Shown: one piece after another, positions 15,952 through 26,866 of the stretch | Layout of the letters: every line of letters starts with the position of its first letter | Position numbering within the stretch: position 1 is the first letter of the stretch | DNA from: Caldovatus aquaticus | GTDB lineage: Bacteria; Pseudomonadota; Alphaproteobacteria; Acetobacterales; Acetobacteraceae | Direction: 5' to 3' | Length of the DNA: 51,429 bases | Assembly: GCF_019458025.1 (NCBI RefSeq) | Contig: NZ_JAHZUY010000020.1 | Coordinates: 1-51,429, forward strand | Position numbers and translations under genes: made by a program | Notes under the pieces: generated by a model | What the model saw: the letters and a program-made list of their open reading frames with translations, nothing else | Told to the model about the DNA's origin: nothing | Databases searched by the model: none

Positions 15952-17139
15952 ATGCCTCCCTGGGCCGAGGTCCTGATCGCCGGCGCGGGGGCGCTGGCCT
16001 GCGCGCTCCTCTGGGCGGCGGCGGCGCTCCTGCACCTGCGCCGGCTGCGCCTGCCGCGGCGGCACCGGACGGGGCCGGTGACGCTGATCCTGCCGCTGAC
16101 CGGCGCCGCGCCGGGGCTGGAGGCGCTGTTCGCGGCGCTGGCGGCGCAGACGCTCGCGCCGCGGCGGCTGCTGGTGGCCGTCGAGTCGGAGGAGGACCCG
16201 GCCGCCGCCCGGGCCCGCGCCCTCGCGCCGCTGCTGCCCTGCCCGCTCGAGGTCGTGCTCGCCGGCCGCTCCGACCGGCGGGCGCAGAAGAACACCAACC
16301 TGCTCGCGGCGCTGGCGCGGCTCGACGGGCGGGAGGGCTGCGTGGTGCTGCTCGACGCCGACATCCGGCCGCAACCCTGGTGGCTCTCGGCGCTGGCCAC
16401 GCCGGTGCTCGACGGGGAGGCGGCGCTGGTGACCGGCTACCGCTGGCCGCTGCTCGACCGCGCCGGGCCGGTGCCGCTGCTGGTCGCCTGGCTCGACCGC
16501 ACCATCGCGCTGCTGCCGAAGCTCCGGCGGCTGCGCGTGGTCTGGGGCGGGTCGCTGGCGATCGCGCCCCGCGCGCTGCCGGCGCTCGACCTGCCGCGGC
16601 TGCTCGACCGCACGCTGTCGGACGACCTCTCGATCGGCGCCCGCGCGGCGGAGGCGGGCTTGCGCGTGCTGACGCGGCGCGCCCTGCTGCTGCCGACCCC
16701 GACCGAGGGCTCGGCGCGCGCCGTGTTCGCCTTCATGCGGCGGCAGCTGCAGCTGATCCGTCTCTACCGCCCCGGCTGGTGGTGGGGGGCGGCGGTCGCC
16801 GTGCATGCGGCGCTGGCGTCCTGGGCGTGGCTCGCGGCCCTGGCGATCGCCGGGTCGGCGCCGGCCCTGGCGCTGCTCGCGGCGGTCTCGGCCTGCGGCG
16901 CGGTGCGCTGGCGGGCGATGGCGGCGGTCGGGTGCCGGATCGGCGTCGCCGACCCGCCGGGGGGGCGCGCGGCGCTGCTCGCGCTCGCGCTGCTGCCGCC
17001 GCTCCCCGAGGGGTTCCTCTGCGCCCTGCTCTGGGCGAGCGCGCGCACCCGGCGCATCCGCTGGCGGCATGTCGAGTACGAGGTGAGGGGGCCGGACGAC
17101 GTGCGCGTCGCGCGGCGCTTCGCCCATGCGCGCGCCTGA
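15952..17139 (+). CDS. Membrane-associated GT21-like glycosyltransferase (ceramide glucosyltransferase/HpnI-like)
   Basis: This is a 395-residue inner-membrane glycosyltransferase. An N-terminal helix (7-28) precedes a GT-A domain with ILPLTGAAPGLEALFAALAAQ, the nucleotide-sugar/metal motif LLDADIRP (about 132-138) and the acceptor-side SDDLSIGARAAEAG (about 222-235). Two or three more hydrophobic helices lie between residue 280 and 360. The GT21 motif normally written (Q/R)xxRW is represented only by RQLQLIRLYRPGWWWG, so the catalytic details may differ. HpnI (hopanoid glycosyltransferase) or glycosphingolipid synthesis are both plausible roles. It begins 40 bases after the aroK-aroB gene and overlaps the methyltransferase by 14 bases. 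Confidence 0.83.
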   Translation: MPPWAEVLIAGAGALACALLWAAAALLHLRRLRLPRRHRTGPVTLILPLTGAAPGLEALFAALAAQTLAPRRLLVAVESEEDPAAARARALAPLLPCPLEVVLAGRSDRRAQKNTNLLAALARLDGREGCVVLLDADIRPQPWWLSALATPVLDGEAALVTGYRWPLLDRAGPVPLLVAWLDRTIALLPKLRRLRVVWGGSLAIAPRALPALDLPRLLDRTLSDDLSIGARAAEAGLRVLTRRALLLPTPTEGSARAVFAFMRRQLQLIRLYRPGWWWGAAVAVHAALASWAWLAALAIAGSAPALALLAAVSACGAVRWRAMAAVGCRIGVADPPGGRAALLALALLPPLPEGFLCALLWASARTRRIRWRHVEYEVRGPDDVRVARRFAHARA

Positions 17140-18121
17140 GGCGCGCCGCGACGCGGGCGGCGCGGCGCCGGACGCGGGCGCGCCGCTGCCCGCCTGCCCG
17201 ATCACCGGCGAGCCGGCCGTGGCGCGGGTGCAGACCGTCTCGGCGCGGCTGCTCCACGACCTGTGGCGGTATTCGCACGGCGTCGCGCCGACGCCGCTGC
17301 GGCGCGACGGGGCGCGGATCGGCCTCTACCGCTCGCCCTGCGGCCTGATGTTCTTCCATCCGCGCCTCGAAGGCGATGCGGAATTCTACGGGCGCTTCTA
17401 CCGCCGCTGGCGCGTGCATGCGCGGATCGGCCGCTTCGCCGCAGAGCGGGTGGAATACCTTGCCGCCGCGGCGCATGTGCGGCCCGGCGACCGGGTGCTG
17501 GAGGTGGGCGCGGGCAGCGCCCACTTCGCCCCGCACCTGCCGCCGGGGGCGCGCCACGTCGGCCTCGACCCGCACGCCGGGGAGTATGCCGGCGCCGAGG
17601 GCATCCTCGCCGAGACGGTGGAGGAGCACGCCGCCCGCCGGCCGGAGGCCTACGACGTCGCCTGCGCCTTCCAGGTGATCGAGCACGTCGCCGAGCCGCG
17701 CGCCCTGGCGGCGGGGATGCTGCGCTGCCTGCGGCCCGGCGGACTGCTGATCCTGGTCGCGCCGCTCTGGCCCTCGGCGATCACGCGGGTGCCGAACTTC
17801 GCGCTCAACGCGCCGCCGCACCACCTGACCTGGTGGAGCGAGCGCGCCTTCGCCGCGCTCGCGCGCGTGCTCGGCCTCGAGCCGGTGGCGATCGAGCGCC
17901 TGCCGCCGACCCCGCACCAGGGGCTGATCCACTGGATGGAGCGGCTCTCCCCGGTGCTGGCGCGCGACGAGGGGCCGTATTTCCGGCCGCGCTGGCGCTG
18001 GCACCTGGGCCTTGCCGGCGCCTACCTGATGGCGCGGCTCGCTTATGCGGTGCGCCCGCTGCCGCGCGGTGCGACGCCGATGGACGTGATGCTGGTGGCG
18101 CGCAAGCCGGTGCGGGGGTGA
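17126..18121 (+). CDS. Class I SAM-dependent methyltransferase
   Basis: This is a 331-residue methyltransferase of the type often annotated Methyltransf_23. The SAM-binding motif I reads VLEVGAGSAHF near residue 125, motif II-like VACAFQVIEHV near 178, and the post-motif LRCLRPGGLLILVAPLW near 200. N-terminally there is a PITGEPA segment and the conserved LLHDLWRYSHGVAP and PCGLMFFHPRLEG, as in sugar- or lipid-modifying members. Start overlaps the glycosyltransferase by 14 bases, which suggests the two act on the same surface molecule; this is inferred from coupling. It ends 42 bases before a convergent gene. Confidence 0.88.
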   Translation: MRAPEARRDAGGAAPDAGAPLPACPITGEPAVARVQTVSARLLHDLWRYSHGVAPTPLRRDGARIGLYRSPCGLMFFHPRLEGDAEFYGRFYRRWRVHARIGRFAAERVEYLAAAAHVRPGDRVLEVGAGSAHFAPHLPPGARHVGLDPHAGEYAGAEGILAETVEEHAARRPEAYDVACAFQVIEHVAEPRALAAGMLRCLRPGGLLILVAPLWPSAITRVPNFALNAPPHHLTWWSERAFAALARVLGLEPVAIERLPPTPHQGLIHWMERLSPVLARDEGPYFRPRWRWHLGLAGAYLMARLAYAVRPLPRGATPMDVMLVARKPVRG

Positions 18122-18163
18122 GCGGCCCGGCCGGCCGCTCCACGCCTCCGGCGGCCACGGCGC

Positions 18164-18952
18164 TCAGCCGGCGAACGCCGCCGCGAGCCCCGCCGCCCCC
18201 CAGGCGACGAGCCCGGCGCCGAGCACCCGGCCCACAAGCGGCCCGCCCGGCAGCAGCTTCTCGGCCAGCACGAGCAACGCCAGCCCGGCGATCCAGGCGA
18301 GGTTCATCACCCCGCCCGCGAACAGCAGCGCCATCATCGCCCAGCAGCAGCCCAGGCAGTAGGCGCCGTGCCGCGCGCCCATCGCGAAGGCGCCGCCTGC
18401 ACCCCCGCCGCGCCAGTGCGCGGCGAGGAACTCCACCGGCGAGCGGCAGTGCCGCAGGCAGGCGCGCTTGAGCGGCGTGAACTGGTAGATCCCGGCGCCG
18501 AGGAAGACAAGGCTCGCCACGGCGGCGCTGCCGAGGGCCGTGCCGGGCGTGAGCAGGGCGACGCGCTCCAGCCCCCACTGCGCCGCCGTCGCGGCCAGCG
18601 CGAACCCGCCCCAGACCGCGACATAGCCGAGCGCGAACAGGAAGGCGCGCCGCCCGCCGCGCGCGGGATCCCTGCGGCGCGACACCGTGGCGTGGAGCAG
18701 GATCATGGGCGCCGCGCTCGGCAGCATCATCGCCAGCATCATCAGCGCCCACATCAGCGCCACGAGGGCGGCATGCCCGGGCGACCAGGGCATGGCCATC
18801 GGCATGGCCGCGTCGGTCATCGCCGCCCGCACGTCCATGCCCGCGCCGGCCAGCAGGTAGCCCCAGGCCAGGACCACCACGGCCGCGAGCGCGGCGGCGG
18901 CCACGCGGCGGTCGCGGCGCAGCACCCGGTCGAGCACTCCGGCCTCGCTCAT
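18164..18952 (-). CDS. DUF2182 membrane protein, methionine- and cysteine-rich
   Basis: This is a 262-residue integral membrane protein of the DUF2182 family (predicted metal-binding membrane protein, COG5486). It has about six helices. Metal-ligand-like residues cluster strongly: MPMAMPW (50-56), the helix WALMMLAMMLPSAAPMILLHA (68-88), LKRACLRHC (161-169) and YCLGCCWAMM (198-207). No transport or enzymatic reaction has been shown for the family to my knowledge. It lies 62 bases downstream of the DUF1326 gene on the same strand, a pairing seen in many proteobacteria. The start at 18952 follows a CCGGGG...GGATTCCC leader with weak SD. Confidence 0.9.
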   Translation of the reverse strand: MSEAGVLDRVLRRDRRVAAAALAAVVVLAWGYLLAGAGMDVRAAMTDAAMPMAMPWSPGHAALVALMWALMMLAMMLPSAAPMILLHATVSRRRDPARGGRRAFLFALGYVAVWGGFALAATAAQWGLERVALLTPGTALGSAAVASLVFLGAGIYQFTPLKRACLRHCRSPVEFLAAHWRGGGAGGAFAMGARHGAYCLGCCWAMMALLFAGGVMNLAWIAGLALLVLAEKLLPGGPLVGRVLGAGLVAWGAAGLAAAFAG

Positions 18953-19014
18953 GGGAATCCCCCGGGCAGGCAGCGCGGGGCCGGACCGCTCCGGTCCCCG
19001 ACCCCGCCCCGACG

Positions 19015-19653
19015 TCAGGCGGCGAGGCCCGTCGGCGTCTGCACCACGCGGGCGAGCGAGCTGTGTCCCTCGGGCACGGAGAACCGGATGCCGCCGGTGC
19101 TCTCGATGCGCGAGCTCGCGATCTCGGCCTCGATGTGCTCGAAGCCATCCGGGATCACCAGCTGGACGCGGTGCGGGGCGCCGGTCACCGGGTTGCGGAT
19201 CGGCCGCGTCTCGGTCTCCAGCACGCCCGGTATCGAGACGCGCGCGGTGCGCCCGTCCAGGTCGAACCCCACCGCGATCGGCGCGAAGATCGGGTCGAGC
19301 AGCTGCGAGCAGATCAGGCCGAAGATGTGGAACAGCGTGCCTTCGTCCGAGTGCTTGCCCGACAGGATCTGGAACAGCGCGTCGCGCTGCTCGGGCGTGG
19401 CGCGCTCGTCGATGATCGGCTGCGCCGTGCCGTTGCCCTCGTGCAGCGGGCCGGGGAAGTGCACGGTGACGAAGAAGCTCAGGCCGTCGAGGCGCGTCGG
19501 CCCGAAATGGCCCCGCTCGATCCGCATGCCGAGCAGGCCCTTGCACCAGCCCTGGGTCGGGCGGGCGTTGAAGTCGCAGGGGCAGCCGAAGGCGCAGCTG
19601 CAGTTCTTGATCCAGTCGCCCTGGAGACGCCAGTCGGTGCGCTGTTGCGGCAT
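19015..19653 (-). CDS. DUF1326 domain protein with CxCxxxCxC motif
   Basis: This is a 212-residue soluble protein of the DUF1326 family (COG5588). Near the N-terminus it carries NCSCAFGCPCDF (C18, C20, C24, C26), a compact four-cysteine site suited to a soft metal or cluster. It continues with LGMRIERGHFGPTRLDGLSFFVTVHFPGPLHEGNG and ends in a beta-rich section with GFEHIEAEIASSRIESTGGIRFSVPEGHSSLA. It begins at 19653, preceded by a strong GGGAGGAG ribosome site, and the DUF2182 gene follows. The pair is presumably a delivery or sensing protein with its membrane partner, which is an inference from the cysteine/methionine content and linkage. Confidence 0.9.
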   Translation of the reverse strand: MPQQRTDWRLQGDWIKNCSCAFGCPCDFNARPTQGWCKGLLGMRIERGHFGPTRLDGLSFFVTVHFPGPLHEGNGTAQPIIDERATPEQRDALFQILSGKHSDEGTLFHIFGLICSQLLDPIFAPIAVGFDLDGRTARVSIPGVLETETRPIRNPVTGAPHRVQLVIPDGFEHIEAEIASSRIESTGGIRFSVPEGHSSLARVVQTPTGLAA

Positions 19654-20108
19654 GGTCGCGCTCCTCCCTCGGATTGCCTGGCGACGCGCGGCCGTCATGG
19701 GCGGGCGGACAGGCGCCGCCCCGGCGTGACGGCTTGGGCGCATGGCAGCCCGGCGGGCGCCCGCGCCAGGGGCCGGAGTTAAAGACAAGACGCGGCTTCG
19801 CCTCATCCCAAATGAGGAGCCGTTGGCGGAGAAGTGAAGCCGCATCCCCGGACATCGCCGCGCCGGGAGGAGCAGCCCGCACGCCGCGGGATCGTCCGGC
19901 CGCCGGGCGCAGGCGGCCACCTCGCCCGCCCCCGCCGGATCCCGGGGATGCGCCGCAGGGCCGCCGTGCCGCTCCGCCGACTTGCGCCGGCCGGGCCGGA
20001 GACCGGTGGCGCGTGCCCGTGCGGCGGTTTGCCGTCCGGGCGGCGGCGTGGAAAGCTGCGGCACGAGGGCGCGGTCGGCCGGCCCGCCCGCCGTGCAGGA
20101 GAGGTCCC
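19654..20108. other. 455-base divergent intergenic region with inverted repeat
   Basis: No gene of its own is seen here. Reading away from both sides, it must hold the promoters of the DUF1326 operon (minus) and the ketopantoate-reductase-like gene (plus). The most visible element is at 19793-19842: CGGCTTC and GAAGCCG form outer arms (19793-19799, 19836-19842), and CCTCAT-CCCAA-ATGAGG (19801-19817) is a perfect inner inverted repeat. A short AT-richer spot (GTTAAAGACAAGAC) sits just to its left. The inner repeat is placed where a regulator of the DUF1326 operon would bind, which is an inference. The remaining 260 bases to 20108 are GC-rich and featureless except for the ribosome site of the next gene. 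Confidence 0.42.
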
Positions 20109-21173
20109 ATGCAGCCCCGCATCGCGATCTTCGGCGCCGGCGCCGTCGGCGGCTATGTCGGCGCGCACATGGTCCGGGCCGGCGAGGACGTGACCTTCAT
20201 CGACCCCTGGCCCGAGCACGTCGAGGCGATGCGCGCCCGGGGCCTGCGCATCACGCACCTGCGCGACGTCCCGGAGTTCACCGTGCCGGTGCGCGCGCTG
20301 CACCTGACGGAGGTGCAGGCGCTGTCGAAGCAGCGGCCGGTGGACATCCTCTTCCTGTGCATGAAGAGCTACGACACCGCCTGGGCGACGACGATGATGA
20401 AGCCCTACCTCGCTCCGGCCGGCTTCGTCGTCTCGCTGCAGAACTGCATCAACGAGGAGACCATCGCCGGCATCGTCGGCTGGGGCCGGACGCTGGGCGC
20501 GATCGCGAGCTCGATCACGGTCGAGCTGGCGGAGCCCGGCCATGTGCGGCGCGCGGCGGGCAAGGGCGGCGCGGCGCACACCGTGTTCCGCGTCGGCGAG
20601 GTGCACGGGCGGATCACCGACCGCGCGCGGGAGGTGGCGCGGCTCGTCGGCCTCTCCGACTCGGCGAAGGTGACGGAGAACCTGTGGGGGGAGCGCTGGT
20701 CGAAGCTGGTGGCGAACGCGATGGCGAACGGCCTCTCCGCCTGCACCGGGCTGATCAGCCGCGACATCCTGCTCGACGACACGCTGCGCCACTTCACCGC
20801 GCGGCTGGGAGCGGAGGCGATCCGCACCGGCCAGGCGCTGGGCTACGTGCTGGAGGAGATCCACCACCTCGATCCCGAGATCATCGCCCGCGCCGGCGAG
20901 GGCGACCCGGAGGCGAGGCGCGCCTACGACGAGCGCCGCCTGGCGGAGGCGCGCGGGCCGGGCGGCGGCGCGCACCGGCCCTCGATGGGGCAGGACATGG
21001 TGAAGGGCCGGCGGACGGAGATCGAGTTCCTCAACGGCCTCGTCGTCGAGAAGGCGCGGGAGGTCGGCCTCGCGGCGCCGGCCAACGCGGCGCTGACCGC
21101 GATCGTGAAGAGGGTGGAACGGGGCGAGCTTGCCCCCGACCCGCGCCACGTCCGGGAACTGCGCCTGAACTGA
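20109..21173 (+). CDS. 2-dehydropantoate 2-reductase family protein
   Basis: This is a 354-residue NADP-binding oxidoreductase. It starts with the Rossmann motif IAIFGAGAVGGYVGAHM (GxGxxG), has the ketopantoate reductase midsection VDILFLCMKSYDT and SLQNCINEETI, and a C-terminal helical dimer region ERWSKLVANAMANGLSACTGL followed by SMGQDMVKGRRTEIEFLNG, in which the conserved lysine and E-N residues are present. Pantothenate synthesis is the classical role of PanE, but many homologues act on other 2-oxo acids, and this one has an extended insert (about 265-300) before SMGQD. An AGGAGAGG ribosome site supports the start at 20109. No pan genes are adjacent. Confidence 0.86.
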   Translation: MQPRIAIFGAGAVGGYVGAHMVRAGEDVTFIDPWPEHVEAMRARGLRITHLRDVPEFTVPVRALHLTEVQALSKQRPVDILFLCMKSYDTAWATTMMKPYLAPAGFVVSLQNCINEETIAGIVGWGRTLGAIASSITVELAEPGHVRRAAGKGGAAHTVFRVGEVHGRITDRAREVARLVGLSDSAKVTENLWGERWSKLVANAMANGLSACTGLISRDILLDDTLRHFTARLGAEAIRTGQALGYVLEEIHHLDPEIIARAGEGDPEARRAYDERRLAEARGPGGGAHRPSMGQDMVKGRRTEIEFLNGLVVEKAREVGLAAPANAALTAIVKRVERGELAPDPRHVRELRLN

Positions 21174-21255
21174 GGCCGCGCATTGCGGCACCGGGGCCGT
21201 TCGCCTCGCGGCCGCGTCCGCCGCGACGGCGCGCGCCTGCAGGGGCGGTCCGCGC

Positions 21256-21397
21256 TTCCGGCCGTCGCCGGCCGTCCGCGACCGGCGCTAGCGCCGTTTC
21301 CGCGCGGCTGCGGGCGCGGCAGCGGCTCCAGCCTGTTGTCGGTCGAGCGGATCCACGCTCCCGGCCGTTCCCGGCCGTCCGCGATCCGCCCTAGGCG
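21256..21397 (+). repeat. Dispersed intergenic repeat, copy A
   Basis: This intergenic element has two versions of one module, CCGGCCGT-x(0-3)-CCGGCCGTCCGCGAYC, at 21256-21293 and 21358-21397. Between them lies TCCGCGCGGCTGCGGGC and AGCGGCTCC (21299-21329). All three parts recur in the gap before the LLM oxidoreductase gene (copy B, 36658-36800), including the 16-base end GCGATCCGCCCTAGGC (one mismatch there). The right end overlaps the last few bases of serB. Both copies sit between genes, so this looks like a dispersed, possibly mobile, structured repeat rather than coding sequence. Confidence 0.6.
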
Positions 21398-22287
21398 CGG
21401 ATCTCGCGCGCGCGGTAGCCCTGCGCGAACAGCAACGCGCGCAGGTCGGCGTGGTCCACCCGCGCCCGCGCGGCGGCGGCGACGATCGGCTTGGCGTGGA
21501 ACGCGACGCCGAGGCCGGCGGCGGCCAGCATGTCGAGGTCGTTCGCGCCGTCGCCCACCGCGAGCGTGGCGCTGAGCGGCAGGCCGTGCTCGACGGCGAG
21601 GCGCTTGAGCGTGGCGAGCTTGTCCTCGCGGCCGAGGATCGGCTCGGCGACGCGGCCGGTGAGGGCCCTGCCGTCGTCGAGCAGGGTGTTGGCGACGTGC
21701 TCGTGGAAGCCGAGCGTCAGGGCGACGCGGCTCGTGAAGTAGGTGAAGCCGCCGGAGATCAGCGCGCAGTGCGCCCCGTGCGCGCGCATCGTCGCCACCA
21801 GCTCCCGCGCGCCGGGCGTGAACCGGATCGCCTTCCAGGTGCGCTCGAGGGCGGACAGCGGCAGGCCCTCCAGCATCGCCACGCGCTCCACCAGCGCGTC
21901 GCGGAAGTCGATCTCCCCGTTCATCGCGCGGCGGGTGATCTCCGCGACGCGCTCCTTGACGCCCGCGTGGGCGGCGAGCTCGTCGAGCGTCTCGGTGGTG
22001 ATGATGGTGCTGTCCATGTCGGCCAGCAGCAGGCGCTTGCGCCGGCCCTCTGCGGCCTGCGCGATGGCGTCCACCCGCGCGCCCTCGCCGAGCGCCCGGC
22101 GCGCGGCGGCGGTGGCCTGGTCGGCGGCGAGGTTGCCGAAGGGGAGGTCGGCCGCCTCGTCGGGCGCGAGCCAGTCCGTCGGGCCGACCTCGGCGCCGAG
22201 GGCGCGCAGGGCCTCGCGCGCCTGGGCGACGTGCGCGGCGGAGAGGCCGCCGGGCAGCGCGATCAGGGTGAGGACTTGGGGCGTCAT
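21391..22287 (-). CDS. serB: Phosphoserine phosphatase
   Basis: This is a 298-residue HAD-superfamily phosphatase making serine from phosphoserine. The nucleophile motif is LLLADMDSTIITTETLDELA (DxDST), the T/S motif is ALISGGFTYF, the K motif is LGREDKLATLKRL, and the last acid motif is AVGDGANDLDMLAAAG. Residues 1-80 form the N-terminal ACT-like regulatory region typical of the longer SerB type (MTPQVLTLIALPGGLSAAHV). The gene's 3' end overlaps the outer edge of a dispersed repeat. It is divergent from miaA with 26 bases between the two starts. Confidence 0.96.
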   Translation of the reverse strand: MTPQVLTLIALPGGLSAAHVAQAREALRALGAEVGPTDWLAPDEAADLPFGNLAADQATAAARRALGEGARVDAIAQAAEGRRKRLLLADMDSTIITTETLDELAAHAGVKERVAEITRRAMNGEIDFRDALVERVAMLEGLPLSALERTWKAIRFTPGARELVATMRAHGAHCALISGGFTYFTSRVALTLGFHEHVANTLLDDGRALTGRVAEPILGREDKLATLKRLAVEHGLPLSATLAVGDGANDLDMLAAAGLGVAFHAKPIVAAAARARVDHADLRALLFAQGYRAREIRA

Positions 22288-22313
22288 GCGGCCGGGGGTA
22301 TGCCCGCGCCGGG

Positions 22314-23294
22314 ATGAGCGATCAAGGATCTTTCGCGCCGCCTTTCGCGCTGCTGATCGCCGGGCCGACCGCGAGCGGCAAGTCGGCGCTGGCGCTCCTG
22401 CTGGCGGAGCGCCTTCGCGGCGTCGTGATCAACGCCGATTCGATGCAGCTCTATCGCGAGCTGCGCGTGCTCACGGCGCGCCCGACGCCGGAGGAGGAGG
22501 CGCGGGTGCCGCACCGCCTCTACGGCGTGCGCCCGGCGGCCGAGCCGGCGAGTGTGGCCCTCTGGCGCGGCGCGGCGCTCGCCGAGATGGCGGCGGCGCG
22601 GGCGGCGGGGCGGCTGCCGATCCTGTGCGGCGGCACCGGACTGTTCTTCCACGCGCTGGCCGCGGGGCTCGCCGAGATCCCCCCCATCCCCCCCGCGGCG
22701 CGGGCGGAGGCGCGCCGCCTGCTCGCCGAGCTCGGCCCGGCCGGGCTGCATGCGCGGCTTGTGGCCGCGGACCCGGAGACGGCGGCGCGGCTCCGCCCCA
22801 GCGACAGCCAGCGCCTGACGCGGGCGTGGGAGGTCTGGCGCGGCACCGGCCGCGGCCTCGCCGCCTGGCAGCGGGAAGGGCGGACGACCGGGCCGGCGCC
22901 GTGGCGCTTCGCCGCGCTGCTCCTCGACCCGCCGCGCCCGGCGCTGCGGGCGGCGATCGCCGCGCGCTGGCAGGCGATGCTCGCGGCGGGGGCGCTAGCG
23001 GAGGTGCGGGCGCTGCTCGCGCTCGGCCTCGATCCCGCGCTGCCGGCGATGCGCGCGCACGGGGTGCCGGAGCTCGCCGCCCATCTCGCCGGGCGGATCA
23101 CGCTGGAGGAGGCCGGGCGGCGGGCGGTGCTGGCGATCGGGCAGTACACCAAGCGGCAGGCGACCTGGTTCCGGCACCACCCGCTGGCGGCCCCGCCGGC
23201 CACGCATACGATCCATGCGCGGTTCGCCAATCTGGAGCAATTTCCGGAAAGGGAATGGGCGGAAATCTTGCGATTTATTGACAGGCACCGTTGA
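22314..23294 (+). CDS. miaA: tRNA dimethylallyltransferase
   Basis: This is a 326-residue enzyme that adds a dimethylallyl group to A37 of tRNAs reading UNN codons, upstream of MiaB, whose gene is also in this window. Signatures are the P-loop LLIAGPTASGKSALAL, INADSMQLYRELRVLTARP, PHRLYGV, ILCGGTGLFFHAL and the C-terminal GQYTKRQATWFRHH. The last 60 bases are unusually AT-rich for the window (TTTCCGGAAAGGGAATGG...GATTTATTGACAGG), so promoter elements for ilvB may be embedded there. A TTGACA hexamer occurs at 23278-23283. Confidence 0.97.
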   Translation: MSDQGSFAPPFALLIAGPTASGKSALALLLAERLRGVVINADSMQLYRELRVLTARPTPEEEARVPHRLYGVRPAAEPASVALWRGAALAEMAAARAAGRLPILCGGTGLFFHALAAGLAEIPPIPPAARAEARRLLAELGPAGLHARLVAADPETAARLRPSDSQRLTRAWEVWRGTGRGLAAWQREGRTTGPAPWRFAALLLDPPRPALRAAIAARWQAMLAAGALAEVRALLALGLDPALPAMRAHGVPELAAHLAGRITLEEAGRRAVLAIGQYTKRQATWFRHHPLAAPPATHTIHARFANLEQFPEREWAEILRFIDRHR

Positions 23295-23320
23295 CGCGGC
23301 GCAGCACGGGGGGTAAGCCT

Positions 23321-23361
23321 GTCCCGCCCGGCCGGGGACCGTCCCGGCCGGACGCCGTTTT
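23321..23361 (+). terminator. Overlapping hairpins before ilvB: terminator or attenuator
   Basis: A perfect 9-base-pair stem, CCGGCCGGG (23328-23336) with CCCGGCCGG (23343-23351), is followed by ACGCCGTTTT, so four U residues arrive six bases after the stem. An alternative stem GTCCC (23321-23325) with GGGAC (23335-23339) uses part of the same first arm, so the two folds exclude each other. This would serve as the miaA terminator, and the competing fold allows attenuation of ilvB. No branched-chain-rich leader ORF was found between miaA and the hairpin. ilvB starts 20 bases beyond the last U. Confidence 0.5.
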
Positions 23362-23381
23362 GAGGAAAGCCGGAACCCCCC

Positions 23382-26835
<3,454 letters not shown>

Positions 26836-26866
26836 GGCGGCGGCGCGGGCGGGGGACGCGATGCCC

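Noticed and set aside
23255-23281. Short ORF MGGNLAIY as possible ilv leader peptide
   Set aside because: It lies within the miaA frame, contains only one Leu and one Ile, and has no ribosome site.
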